Shown here: positions 40,203 to 48,802 of the stretch, piece after piece
Numbering within the stretch: position 1 is the first letter of the stretch
Layout of the letters: each line of letters begins with the position of its first letter
DNA from: Actinomyces sp. HPA0247
Lineage (GTDB): Bacteria; Actinomycetota; Actinomycetes; Actinomycetales; Actinomycetaceae
DNA: 64,000 nucleotides
Assembly (NCBI GenBank): GCA_000411415.1
Contig: KE150450.1
Coordinates: 1,128,932-1,192,931 of the forward strand
Reading direction: 5' to 3'
Notes under the pieces: model-generated
Database searches by the model: none
Told to the model about the DNA's origin: nothing
Seen by the model: the letters and a program-made list of their open reading frames with translations, nothing else
Program-made: the position numbers and the translations under genes

Positions 40203-42149
40203 ATGGCCCTGTTTGAGTTCGAGGATGGACACCTCGTCCCCGCTCAATTCGGATATCCGGTTGCGCAGGATCTGGGTCCCGAACTGGTTGACGCTATCTG
40301 CCAGCAGGTCCTGCAGATCGTGTCGCGCCCGCTGTTCCCCGTGACCTGGCGTGATATGACGGGTCAGGGCGACGAGGAGACGCCGCGCCTGACAGCTCTC
40401 GACGTCTCGGGGCAGATTGTGTCCGTCGAAATTCTGAAAGAACTCGACTCCGAGACCCTCATTACCTCCCTGTCGCGACTGGCTGAGGTCGCCTCGATCT
40501 CGTGGTCCGACTTGGCCGGCGAATACCCTTCGGGTCCCGAGGGCTTCCGGGCCGGTTGGGCGCAGTTCCGTGACTCGATGCCCCCGGCCGTGGGTCCGGG
40601 CCCGCGACTCATCATCGTCGCCGGCGAGATCGACCCCTCGGTGCGCCCCGCCCTGTCTATCCTGGCGACGTCGGGCGTCGAGGTGCACCTCATGAACCTG
40701 CGCCAGATGTCGAACGGCCGCCTGTTCCTCGACGTGAACGCGGTGGGCCCGCGCCTGTACGGCCATGCGCCGCAGCTCCTGGCCTCCGCATCGGCGGCTC
40801 CTGAGATCGTGGCGCCCGCGCAGGAGGACGTCGACGAGGCCGACACCGACCCCTCCGTCGAGTCTGACTCTGAGACCCCGACGACGCGCCCCACGCCGAA
40901 GGTCGCGCCCCACCTGCGCGACGTGTTCACCTACCCGATTGACGAGGAACCCCCGGCGCCCTGGCGTCCCGCCTCCGAGGAGGATGGACAGGACGAGGCC
41001 GAGTCTGCCGATGCGCTCGAGTCTGTCGACACTGCGGAGCAGGGTGAGGACCGCGAGCGTGATGACGTAGCCGAGGACCGCGAGCGTGACGACGTAGCCG
41101 AGGAAGGCGTGGACGCCCCCGCGGATGAATGGGCCCCGGTCGACGAGGCCGACGCTCAGGACGAGCACGAGGCTACCGAGCCTGACGCTGGCGACGATCA
41201 CATCGAGACCGACGAGCGCGTCGAGGGCGATGCGGTTGCCGAGGATGGCGGCGAGTACGCGCCCGAATTTGTCGAAGCGGACCACGCGGACCGCGCTGAG
41301 GACGCGGATGATGCTGAGGATGCCGAGGCCGACGCTCAGGATGCCGACGAGCGCGACGCCGACGCGCACGCCGAGGACGTTCCCGAGTCCGACCTTCCCG
41401 AGTCCGCTGAGGCTGCCGCGACGCAGCACAGCGAGAACGAGGACACGGGCGAGCTCCCCGACCATGAGGAGCCCCGCGCGGAGGAAAGCGCTGAGTCCGA
41501 CGAGGATCGGGCGGTCGACGACCACACCGACAACCACACCGACGATCACACCGCCGCATACGTCGGCGAGCACGCGGAAACAGAAACGGAACCGGACGAG
41601 GAGGGCGACGACGTGCCCGAACACGCCGACGAGCAGGTCAGCACCGAAGATGACGCGCCCCGCTGGGAGCCTCCCGCCCACATGAGCCGCCGCGCCACGC
41701 GCCGCGCCCGCGAGGAGTCGAGCGAACTCAACGATGGCGGAGCCACGGAGGCGGCCACGGCCTCGTCCGTCGACCGCGCCGACGAATCCCCCGAGGTCGT
41801 TCAAGCCCGCGCGGAGGGTCTGCCCGTCCTCGGCCGCGACGAGTCCGGCCTGCGCACCCTCGCCCAGATCCTCGGTGAGGACACGCCCCTGGTTGCCCGC
41901 GGTGAGCTCGGTCTGCCCGTTGACCTCGTGCTCGCGGCCAGCGGTGCGGTGTCCGGCGCCGGCCTGACCTACCCCTCGCTCGACACGCTCCTGACCGCGC
42001 GCGGCCTGGGCCACATCGACGTCTGGGGGCAGGTGCGCATCGGCGACCGGCTGGGCCCGACCCTGGCCGAAGCGCTCGACGAGGTTAACCGCGAGATCGT
42101 GCGCGAATACGCGCAGGCGCCGCGCGGACACCGCTCCGCCAAGCACTGA
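40203..42149 (+). CDS. unknown protein: globular N-domain, long acidic linker, conserved C-domain
   Basis: A 648-aa protein I cannot name. Residues 1-205 form an alpha/beta domain (MALFEFEDGHLVPAQFGYPV), with LTALDVSGQIVSVEILKELD faintly resembling the D..E-x-K region of PD-(D/E)XK nucleases. Residues about 215-500 are extremely acidic low-complexity, including a 27-bp tandem duplication encoding DRERDDVAE (nt about 41050-41103) and a TDNHTDDHT tract. Residues about 535-648 form a second globular domain (LVARGELGLPVDLVLAASGA). ATG 40203 follows AAGGAAAG; an in-frame GTG 15 bases earlier is less likely. Cytosolic. The acidic linker suggests interaction with nucleic acids or basic partners; speculative. 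Confidence 0.8.
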   Translation: MALFEFEDGHLVPAQFGYPVAQDLGPELVDAICQQVLQIVSRPLFPVTWRDMTGQGDEETPRLTALDVSGQIVSVEILKELDSETLITSLSRLAEVASISWSDLAGEYPSGPEGFRAGWAQFRDSMPPAVGPGPRLIIVAGEIDPSVRPALSILATSGVEVHLMNLRQMSNGRLFLDVNAVGPRLYGHAPQLLASASAAPEIVAPAQEDVDEADTDPSVESDSETPTTRPTPKVAPHLRDVFTYPIDEEPPAPWRPASEEDGQDEAESADALESVDTAEQGEDRERDDVAEDRERDDVAEEGVDAPADEWAPVDEADAQDEHEATEPDAGDDHIETDERVEGDAVAEDGGEYAPEFVEADHADRAEDADDAEDAEADAQDADERDADAHAEDVPESDLPESAEAAATQHSENEDTGELPDHEEPRAEESAESDEDRAVDDHTDNHTDDHTAAYVGEHAETETEPDEEGDDVPEHADEQVSTEDDAPRWEPPAHMSRRATRRAREESSELNDGGATEAATASSVDRADESPEVVQARAEGLPVLGRDESGLRTLAQILGEDTPLVARGELGLPVDLVLAASGAVSGAGLTYPSLDTLLTARGLGHIDVWGQVRIGDRLGPTLAEALDEVNREIVREYAQAPRGHRSAKH

Positions 42150-42196
42150 CGCGCGACGACGAAGCGCCCACACGGCGCGACGCGAGAAGACGACGA

Positions 42197-42226
42197 GAGG
42201 CCCGGGATCACGCGATCCCGGGCCTC
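42197..42226. terminator. bidirectional terminator between convergent genes
   Basis: A 13-bp perfect stem GAGGCCCGGGATC / GATCCCGGGCCTC with ACGC loop, followed by TTT. It lies between the plus-strand unknown gene and the minus-strand hydrolase gene. Confidence 0.85.
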
Positions 42227-42241
42227 TTTACGGCAGGGCGG

Positions 42242-43387
42242 TCACCGCACGAAAGCGTCCAGCCACCCGCGCATCGTCGCGTACACGGCCTCGCGCACGG
42301 GCGCATCCGACAAGGCCAGATCGTGCTTGCCGGGGAAACGCGCGATCGTCACCAGGTCCGATAGGCCCAGGCTGCGCTGGGCGATGACGGTCGGATCCAG
42401 CACCGTGTCGGAGGTGAAAACGCGCTCGGACCACTCCTCGTCGAAATAGGAGGACGTCGACACCATCGACAGGACCGGGCACTCCAGGTGCACGTCCTTT
42501 TCGATCGTTTCGTGCCCGGCCATGATCGCCTCCAGCCACGAGGCCGGGATCGGGTAGGACTCGGGGCGCTTCCACTCGTGGATGATCGGCCAGCCCGCGA
42601 CCGACGGGTCGTCGGGGCTCAGGCCCTCGGGGATCGGCAACTCCGAGGAGGCGCGCCCCGCGAGTGAACGGCCGTAGTGTCCCGCACCTCCCGAGGGCAC
42701 TTCCCACATGGGGTTACGCGACGCGATGCGTCCGATGACGGGGGTCATTGCCCCGCGCCAGGCGGCCATCGACTGCATCTCCAGCCACGCCGAATTGAGA
42801 ATCAGGCCAGCGAGAACACCCTGGTGTCGGTGCGCCCAGAGCGTCGCGACGAGGCCGCCCGTCGAATGGCCCATGAGGACGATCGGCTCGTCCTCGCGCT
42901 CGCAGCGGATGATTTCGATGGCCTCGCCGATCTCCTCGTCGTAGACGGACAGGTCGTCCGTGTAGCCGATTGTCTGGTGGGGGCGCAGGGAACGGCCGTA
43001 CTTGCGCATGTCCAGCGCGTAGAACGCCGCGCCCGCGTCGCTCAGGCGCTGGGCCATCTCGGTCTGGAAGAAGTAGTCGTTGCGCCCGTGCAGGTACAGG
43101 ACTGTCATGCGGGCGCTCGCGGGCGGGCGTGCGCGCACGAGGGTCGCCACGCAGGGCCCCTCCGCGTCGTCGAGGAGCTCGATCGTGCGCGACTCGTAGC
43201 CCTGCCCCAGAATGTCGGTGCGCCACTGGGGTCCGGGAGGCCCGGCCTCGCCCCACGGGGCCATGACGTCACGTTCGGGGATCCCCTCGGGCGCCGAGGC
43301 CTCGGCCTCCACCCCGGACAGGTCCGGCAGGCCGCTCGTGTCTGGCATCTGCTCGCCGTCGGGCGTGGGATTGCTGGTAACGCTCAT
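42242..43387 (-). CDS. alpha/beta hydrolase (lysophospholipase-like)
   Basis: A 381-aa serine hydrolase: oxyanion segment YLHGRNDYFFQ, nucleophile elbow GHSTGG, and catalytic His probably in FPGKHDLALS. The N-terminal 55 residues are Pro/Glu-rich. It resembles monoacylglycerol lipase/PldB-like hydrolases; substrate not determinable. It lies 83 bases downstream of metX on the same strand and may be read through from it, though it has no clear SD. Cytosolic, no signal peptide. Confidence 0.83.
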   Translation of the reverse strand: MSVTSNPTPDGEQMPDTSGLPDLSGVEAEASAPEGIPERDVMAPWGEAGPPGPQWRTDILGQGYESRTIELLDDAEGPCVATLVRARPPASARMTVLYLHGRNDYFFQTEMAQRLSDAGAAFYALDMRKYGRSLRPHQTIGYTDDLSVYDEEIGEAIEIIRCEREDEPIVLMGHSTGGLVATLWAHRHQGVLAGLILNSAWLEMQSMAAWRGAMTPVIGRIASRNPMWEVPSGGAGHYGRSLAGRASSELPIPEGLSPDDPSVAGWPIIHEWKRPESYPIPASWLEAIMAGHETIEKDVHLECPVLSMVSTSSYFDEEWSERVFTSDTVLDPTVIAQRSLGLSDLVTIARFPGKHDLALSDAPVREAVYATMRGWLDAFVR

Positions 43388-43470
43388 GGGGTCAGCATAA
43401 CGCGCGAGGCCACCGGCGCCTCGTTGATGAGGAGGAGGTACCGGTGGCCTCGGCGAGAATCGAGCGTGGA

Positions 43471-44628
43471 TCAGGCGAAGGAAGACGCGCGCGAGGGGAT
43501 GCGCTCGTTGAGGAACTCATCGAGGAGGGCCGTGAGTTGGTCGTGCTCGATGAGGAAGCCGTCGTGCCCGTGGTCGGAGTGGATCTCGCGGTAGAACGCG
43601 CCCGAGATGCCGGCCGCCATCTGCCAGACCTGCTCGGGGAAGAAGAGGCGATCCGAATCGACGGCGACGACCAGCGTGCGCGCGGTGACCGCCTTGAGGG
43701 CTTCGGTGACGCCGCCGCGGTCGCGGCCCACGTCGTGGGAGAGCATCGTGCGACACAGCGTCACGTAGGAACCCGCATCGAAGCGGCGCACGATCTTCTC
43801 GCCGTGGTAGTCCAGGTAGGACTCGACCGCCAGGCGTCCGCCGTGCAGCGGATCCTCGTCGTTCTGGGGAATGCGGCCGAAACGCTCGTCCAGCTCCGAG
43901 GGGGAGCGGTAGGTCGTGTGCGCGATCTGGCGGGCGAGCGCTAGCCCGGCGGTGGGGCCGGGGCCCGCGTAGTAGTCGCCGCCGCGCCACGCCGGATCCA
44001 GCTCGATCGCGCGGATCTGCGTGTGGGTCCATGCCGCCTGGTCGGCGGTCGTCTGTGCGCCCGAGGCCACGACCACCAGTCGGCGCACGCGCTCCGGGTA
44101 GCTGACCGCCCACTCGATCGCGCGCTGGCCACCCAGCGACGCGCCCACGACGATGCTCCACTCGTCAATGCCGAGCAGGTCGGCCAGGCGGGACTCCGCG
44201 TACACCTGGTCGCGCGTGGAAATCACGGGGAAACGCGAGCCCCATGGCGCGCCGTCGGGAGCGAGAGACGCCGGGCCCGTAGAGCCCTGACAGCCACCCA
44301 GCACGTTCGCGGCCACCACAAAATAGCGGTCCGTGTCGATGATGCGCCCCGGGCCCACGATCTGCTCCCACCAGCCGGGGGTCGGCTGGCCGGGCGCGGC
44401 CTCGCCGCACACGTGCGCGTCGCCGGTCAGCGCGTGCAGGATGAGGACCGCGTTCGACGAGGCCTCGTCCAGTTCACCCCACGTCTCGTACGCGAGCGTC
44501 ACGGAGGGCAGGATCTCGCCGTTTTCCAGGCGCTGGGCGCCCAGATTCGCGAACTTGCGGAACGCGACCGGGTCGCCCTCGCGCCACGCGCCGGACGTGG
44601 GTGCGGGAGGCAGGTTGGAGCGGCTCAT
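43471..44628 (-). CDS. metX: homoserine O-acetyltransferase
   Basis: Acylates homoserine in methionine synthesis. At 385 aa it is full length for the alpha/beta-hydrolase MetX family: YETWGELDEASSNAVLILHALTGD, the nucleophile elbow VGASLGG, the family segment LGGCQGSTGP, and C-terminal Asp/His in AVDSDRLFFP and SDHGHDGFL. AAAGGA precedes the ATG. It is the second gene of the metY-metX operon, supplying O-acetylhomoserine to the enzyme encoded 109 bases upstream. Confidence 0.93.
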   Translation of the reverse strand: MSRSNLPPAPTSGAWREGDPVAFRKFANLGAQRLENGEILPSVTLAYETWGELDEASSNAVLILHALTGDAHVCGEAAPGQPTPGWWEQIVGPGRIIDTDRYFVVAANVLGGCQGSTGPASLAPDGAPWGSRFPVISTRDQVYAESRLADLLGIDEWSIVVGASLGGQRAIEWAVSYPERVRRLVVVASGAQTTADQAAWTHTQIRAIELDPAWRGGDYYAGPGPTAGLALARQIAHTTYRSPSELDERFGRIPQNDEDPLHGGRLAVESYLDYHGEKIVRRFDAGSYVTLCRTMLSHDVGRDRGGVTEALKAVTARTLVVAVDSDRLFFPEQVWQMAAGISGAFYREIHSDHGHDGFLIEHDQLTALLDEFLNERIPSRASSFA

Positions 44629-44737
44629 GGGGTCCTTCTTTCGCAGGGGCGCTTCGCTGTCACGCGAGACGGGGAGGGGCAGCGGCGGCCTCGGAGCCTC
44701 AGGAGTGTGTGTATCCCCGAGGCCGCCGACGGGTCTG

Positions 44738-46063
44738 TCAGGCCGTGGCCGCGCGGGCCGCGTCGAAGCCGAGCTGCAGGTCGGCCAGGATGTCCTTGAT
44801 GTTCTCCAGGCCGATCGACAGGCGCACCGTGCCGGGAGCGACGCCGGCCTTGGCCAGCTCCTCCTCGGTCAGCTGCGAGTGCGTCGTCGAGGCCGGGTGG
44901 ATGACAAGGGACTTCGCGTCGCCGATGTTGGCGACCACCGGCAGGAGCTGCACGCCGTCCGCGAAAGCCCGGCCGGCCTCGTACCCGCCCTTGATGACGA
45001 AGGAGAGCAGGCCGCCCGTACCCAGCGGCGCGTACTTCTTGCCCAGCTCGTAGTAGGGGGAGGACTCCAGGCCCGCGTAGTTGACGGACTCGACATCCGG
45101 GTGGGCCTCCAGGAAGCGGGCGACGGCCAGCGCGTTGGAGACGTGACGCTCGATGCGCAGCGACAGGGTCTCGATGCCCTGCGAGATGAGGAACGCGTTG
45201 AAGGGGGAGGTGACGGCGCCGAGGTCGCGGTTGATGAGCGTCTGGATGCGCAGCAGGAACGCCAGGTTCGCGCCCAGCGCGCCGCCCACGCCCAGATCAC
45301 GGGCGTAGACGAGGCCGTGGTAGGACTCGTCCGGCGTGTTGTAGAGGGGGAAACGCTCGGGCTGGGAGGCGAAGTCGAAGTTGCCCGAGTCGACGATCGC
45401 GCCCGCGATCGACGTGCCGTGGCCGCCCAGGTACTTGGTGGCCGAGTGGACGACGATGTCGGCGCCCCACTCGATCGGGCGCACCAGGTAGGGGGTGGCG
45501 ACCGTGTTATCGACGATGAGGGGCACGCCGACCTCGTGGGCGACCGTCGCGATCGGCTCGATGTCGAGGATGTCGCCCTGCGGGTTGGGGATGGTCTCGC
45601 CGTAGAAGGCGACCGTCTTGTCGTCGGCGAGCGCGCGCCAGGCCTCGGGGTCGAGCGGGTTCGCGACGAAGCGCGCCTCGATGCCCAGGCGTCCCAGCGT
45701 GTTTTTCAGCAGGGTGACGCTGCCGCCGTACAGGGAGGGGGAGGCGACCACGTTGTTGCCGGCCACGGCCAGGGCGAGGATCGACAGGGCGGTCGCGGAC
45801 TGGCCGGAGGAGACGAGGAGGCCGCCGACGCCGCCCTCGAGGGCAGCGATGCGGGCGGCGACACCGTCGGTCGTCGGGTTGGTCAGGCGCGTGTAGATGG
45901 GGCCGAGCTCCTGCAGCGCGAAGCGGCTCGCCGCCTGCGCGGTGTCCTCGAAGGCGTAGGAGGAGGTCTGGTAGATGGGCAGGGCGGTCGCGCCCGTGGC
46001 GGGGTCGAGGTTGTATCCGGCGTGAATCTGCTTGGTTTCGAAGGACCAGTCGTTGGCGGTCAT
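44738..46063 (-). CDS. metY: O-acetylhomoserine sulfhydrylase
   Basis: A PLP-dependent Cys/Met-metabolism enzyme that makes homocysteine from O-acetylhomoserine and sulfide. It is 441 aa with FETKQIHAGY, PIYQTSSYAF, IYTRLTNPT and the PLP lysine in HSATKYLGGHG. AAGGAA precedes the ATG. The first gene of the operon, it is preceded by a leader peptide (46200-46223) and overlapping hairpins, suggesting attenuation by sulfur amino-acid supply. The cystathionine pathway is not represented in this window. Confidence 0.95.
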   Translation of the reverse strand: MTANDWSFETKQIHAGYNLDPATGATALPIYQTSSYAFEDTAQAASRFALQELGPIYTRLTNPTTDGVAARIAALEGGVGGLLVSSGQSATALSILALAVAGNNVVASPSLYGGSVTLLKNTLGRLGIEARFVANPLDPEAWRALADDKTVAFYGETIPNPQGDILDIEPIATVAHEVGVPLIVDNTVATPYLVRPIEWGADIVVHSATKYLGGHGTSIAGAIVDSGNFDFASQPERFPLYNTPDESYHGLVYARDLGVGGALGANLAFLLRIQTLINRDLGAVTSPFNAFLISQGIETLSLRIERHVSNALAVARFLEAHPDVESVNYAGLESSPYYELGKKYAPLGTGGLLSFVIKGGYEAGRAFADGVQLLPVVANIGDAKSLVIHPASTTHSQLTEEELAKAGVAPGTVRLSIGLENIKDILADLQLGFDAARAATA

Positions 46064-46148
46064 TGTGCGGTTCCTTTGGTGAGGGGTGGGTCGTCTCTGA
46101 TTCCCCTCCGGCGGGCCGCAGATGCGGTGAAGTGAACATGCGTCGAGG

Positions 46149-46223
46149 CGCGTCCCGCTGTCGGGGGACTGCGCGGCAGTCGCTGGTGCTGACGCGCAGT
46201 CAGCGGCACATTCGACGGTTCAT
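46149..46223 (-). promoter_or_regulatory. candidate ribosome-mediated attenuator of metY-metX
   Basis: After the leader frame MNRRMCR, three mutually exclusive stems can form. A: GCTGAC-TGCGC-GTCAGC (46204-46188), spanning the leader stop. B: ACTGCGCG with CGCGCAGT (46200-46193 and 46175-46168), sharing bases with A. C: CGCG-x3-TCCC with GGGA-CGCG (46175-46149), sharing the 3' arm of B. The 1:2, 2:3, 3:4 arrangement is that of classical attenuators. Stem C lacks a T-tract, so control could be Rho-dependent or translational. Confidence 0.55.
46200..46223 (-). CDS. leader peptide MNRRMCR upstream of metY
   Basis: ATG at 46223 is preceded by AGGAG two bases away and encodes M-N-R-R-M-C-R then TGA. 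It has Met and Cys codons directly before the stop in a seven-codon frame, about 135 bases upstream of metY. Short Cys- or Arg-rich leader peptides before sulfur-assimilation genes are known in actinobacteria; assignment of this one is inferred from position, SD and the overlapping stems. Confidence 0.6.
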   Translation of the reverse strand: MNRRMCR

Positions 46224-46510
46224 GGCTCCTATTGTTTGTCATCGACGAGGCCGGGGCGCGGCGGTCCCGGATGGTGGACTTTTGTGACGGGTGAGGCGTG
46301 AGGGCTGGGTGTGTGAGCAGGCTCGCACTGATGGTTGGAAGTGTGATAAAAACGCAGGTATTTGCGCGGTAATCATGATGCTGATGTTACGAATGTTGCG
46401 ATTGTTGTATGTGTGAAAGTTGAGTTTTGTGGTGTGTTTGTTGCCAAGCGTGACGAAAGTGGTTAGGCTTTTTCCCAGTACGCGCCCGCCGGCGCACGTA
46501 AACAGACGAG
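46224..46510. other. divergent promoter region metY / NlpC-P60
   Basis: A/T-richer stretch (about 46320-46480) in an otherwise GC-rich region, without a gene. It holds the upstream sequences of the divergent metY operon and the NlpC/P60 gene. I could not match a c-di-AMP or SAM riboswitch. Confidence 0.5.
46441..46469 (+). promoter_or_regulatory. putative promoter of the NlpC/P60 gene
   Basis: TTGCCA (46441-46446), a 17-base spacer and TAGGCT (46464-46469), a good TTGNNN-17-TANNNT match. The predicted leader is about 35 bases before ATG 46511. Confidence 0.6.
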
Positions 46511-47857
46511 ATGAGACAAACGATGAGACGACGCGGAACCATTCGCACGGGCCTGACGGCAATCGCCGCCTGCGCCCTCCTCGTGCTGCCCCAGATGGCG
46601 CAAGCCGCTCCCTCTGAGGAAGAGATCGCAGCCGCCCAGGCTGCCGAAGAGGCCGCGAAGATGAGCGTCGCCCAGATTGAGGTCAAGCTCGCCGAGGTCA
46701 GCGCCAGCGCCGCAACCGCGACGCAGAACGCACAGATCGCAGGCGAAAACCTCAACGAGGCGAACATCGCGCTGGCCGAAGCGACCGCGACTGCCAACCA
46801 GGCCTCGGCCGAGGCCGACGCCGCCGAAGCTGCCTTCCAGGAAGGCAAGCAGCAGATCGCCTCCGTCGCCCAGGCCGCCTATCGCAACGGTGGCGGCACG
46901 CTCGATTCGCTCGCCCCCTACCTCGACTCCGACGGCCTGCGCAGCGTCGAAACCAAGCAGGCCGGCATCAACTCCTTCTCCTCCTCCGCCGAGGCGAAGA
47001 TGCAGAATGTTGCCGCCCTCGAGCAGGTCGCCAAGGTGACCCGCGACGCGGCGAACACCGCGCTCGCGAGCCAGCAGGCTGCCACCAACGAGGTCCAGGC
47101 CCGCACCGACGCCGCCAACCAGGCCGCTGCTGCCGCCCAGAACGAGGCCGCGATCGTCGCCGCCCAGCGCAGCGCCTACGTGCAGGAGCTCGCGACCAAG
47201 CAGAACACGACCGTCGACCTCATCAACCAGCGCGAAGCCGCCCTTGAAGCCGAGCGCCAGGAAGCCGCGCGCATCGCCGCCGAGCAGGCCGCCGCAGCCG
47301 CCGAAGCCCAGCGTCAAGCCGACGCCGCAGCCGCCGCCGAACGCCAGGCCGCAGCCGACGCTGCCGCCGCGGCCCAGGCCTCGTCCTCCTCGTCGTCCTC
47401 CGACGATGAGGATGACGACGACTACTCGTACTCCGCGCCCTCCTACTCCTACGAGGAGCCCTCGTACTCGGCGCCCTCCTACTCGGGTGGCGGCGGTGCC
47501 TCCACCGCCATCGCAACCGCGCAGAGCTACCTGGGCGTGCCCTACGTGTGGGGCGGCGAATCCTACGGCGGCGTGGACTGCTCCGGCCTGACCATGCTCG
47601 CGTGGGGCAGCGCTGGCGTCGACCTGCCGCACCTCTCGCGCGCCCAGTACAGCTACGGCACGCACGTGCCGATCGGCTCCATGGAGGCCGGCGACCTGAT
47701 CTTCTGGTCCTCCAACGGCACCCAGTCCGGCATCTACCACGTCGCCATCTACCTGGGCGGCGGCCAGATGATCGAGGCTCCCACCTTCGGTGTGCCCGTG
47801 CGCATCACCGGCGTGTACAGCTGGGGCTCGATCATGCCCTACGCCGTGAGGCTCTGA
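46511..47857 (+). CDS. secreted NlpC/P60 peptidoglycan endopeptidase with coiled-coil (RipA-like)
   Basis: A 448-aa protein: signal peptide (TAIAACALLVLPQMAQAA, residues about 17-35), a long Ala/Glu/Gln coiled coil (about 37-295), a Ser/Asp/Tyr-rich spacer with YSAPSYS repeats (about 296-330) and a C-terminal NlpC/P60 domain with catalytic Cys in GGVDCSGLT and His in YHVAIYLGGG. The order matches actinobacterial RipA/RipC-type cell-separation hydrolases that cleave stem peptides. ATG 46511 or 46523; neither SD is strong. A 17-bp-stem terminator follows. Confidence 0.93.
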   Translation: MRQTMRRRGTIRTGLTAIAACALLVLPQMAQAAPSEEEIAAAQAAEEAAKMSVAQIEVKLAEVSASAATATQNAQIAGENLNEANIALAEATATANQASAEADAAEAAFQEGKQQIASVAQAAYRNGGGTLDSLAPYLDSDGLRSVETKQAGINSFSSSAEAKMQNVAALEQVAKVTRDAANTALASQQAATNEVQARTDAANQAAAAAQNEAAIVAAQRSAYVQELATKQNTTVDLINQREAALEAERQEAARIAAEQAAAAAEAQRQADAAAAAERQAAADAAAAAQASSSSSSSDDEDDDDYSYSAPSYSYEEPSYSAPSYSGGGGASTAIATAQSYLGVPYVWGGESYGGVDCSGLTMLAWGSAGVDLPHLSRAQYSYGTHVPIGSMEAGDLIFWSSNGTQSGIYHVAIYLGGGQMIEAPTFGVPVRITGVYSWGSIMPYAVRL

Positions 47858-47878
47858 GCAGCATCGTTGCTTGATGGC

Positions 47879-47917
47879 CCGGGGGCCGCGCAGACTGTGT
47901 GTCTGCGCGGCCCCCGG
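47879..47917 (+). terminator. terminator of the NlpC/P60 gene
   Basis: CCGGGGGCCGCGCAGAC (47879-47895) pairs perfectly with GTCTGCGCGGCCCCCGG (47901-47917), a 17-bp stem with 5-base loop, followed by a TG-rich tract. Confidence 0.85.
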
Positions 47918-47945
47918 CGTTTGTGTGTGTGCTTGTGTGGGGGTT

Positions 47946-48605
47946 TGCTAGGGGAGTTTTGTGCCGGTGTGTGTGCCCTGTGCGGCTGGTGAGTGGTGGT
48001 TTGCGGAAAAAAGTTCTCCCTGCTCGGGTTGTTTGTGTTTGCCCCGGGATAATTTTCTCCCTGCTCGCGTCGTAAGGGCTGAAATGGGCGTTTTTCGCCG
48101 TGCTGGGAGAGTTTTGTACCGGTGTGGCCTTGAGGTGGGGGTTGCCGGGAGAGGTTTGTACCGGTTTGGCCTTGCATGCCGTGTGCCCGGAGAGTTTTGT
48201 ACCGGGGCGTGTGCGCTGCGTGGCTAGTGGGTGGTGGTCTGCGGGAAAAAGTTCTCCCTGCTCGGGTTGTTTGCTTACTGGCCGTGATAATTTTCTCCCT
48301 GCTCGCGCCAAATGGTCTGAAATGGGCGTTTTCCGCCGTGCTGGGAGAGTTTTGTACCGGTTTGGCCTTGAAACGGGGGTTGCCGGGAGAGTTTCGTACC
48401 GGGGAGTGTGCGCTGCGTGGCTAGTGGGTGGTGGTCTGCGGGAATAAGTTCTCCCTGCTCGGGTTGTTTGTGTCTGGACCGGGATATTTTTCTCCCTGCT
48501 CGCGCTAAATGGGCTGAAATGGGTGTTTTTTGCTGTGTGGGGAGAATTTTGTACCGGTTTGGCCTTGAAACGGGGGTTGCCGGGAGAGTTTTGTACCGGT
48601 GGGCG
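47946..48605 (+). repeat. complex tandem repeat, three units of about 200-240 bp
   Basis: Units align at the landmark AAGTTCTCCCTGCTCGGGTT (48011, 48249, 48446). Each unit has two TTCTCCCTGCTCG boxes about 41 bases apart, a GAAATGGGCGTTTT-type segment and two or three GGGAGAGTTTTGTACCGG boxes (in all about eight and six copies of the two box types). GGGAGA and TCTCCC boxes are mutually complementary, so many alternative stems are possible. Not CRISPR: units are long, irregular and lack spacers. Confidence 0.85.
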
Positions 48606-48701
48606 TCTGTACGGGGGTTTACGGGTCAGCAACGGAAAATTTCAATGCCAGTAACGCGACGGTCGGCACGTGCGCGGTCGGTGTATGCGGAGGTCGGGTA
48701 A

Positions 48702-48779
48702 GCGTGAGGCCGGAACACGCGGAGATCGGCTAAGCACGAGGCCGGCGTGCTACTGACGGATCGAGGACTTGGCGATGAG
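48702..48779 (+). repeat. 77-bp direct repeat, copy 1, with remnant of a gene 3' end
   Basis: Nearly identical to 49840-49917: both begin GCGTGAGGCCGGAACACGCG and run through CTACTGACGGA to GGCGATGA. On the minus strand copy 1 encodes a stub IAKSSIRQ-stop, matching the IIAEASVRQ-stop end of the gene at 49890-50525. It is thus the scar of a third, lost paralogue. Confidence 0.75.
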
Positions 48780-48802
48780 TGCCGTCCGGTGGTGCGCCTC
48801 AG

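Noticed and set aside
46064-46200. SAM riboswitch before metY
   Set aside because: The conserved SAM-I/SAM-IV core sequences are not present; the leader peptide and stems explain the region better.
46224-46510. c-di-AMP (ydaO-type) riboswitch before the NlpC/P60 gene
   Set aside because: None of the conserved ydaO core segments could be found, and the proposed promoter leaves only about 35 bases of leader.
47946-48605. Possible CRISPR array
   Set aside because: Units are about 200 bp with internal sub-boxes and no unique spacers; no cas genes are present.
47961-48701. Several open frames of 70-115 codons in the tandem-repeat block
   Set aside because: They recur once per repeat unit in shifting phases, have no SD and contain the same LPAR/GEFCTG-like strings; they are by-products of the repeat.
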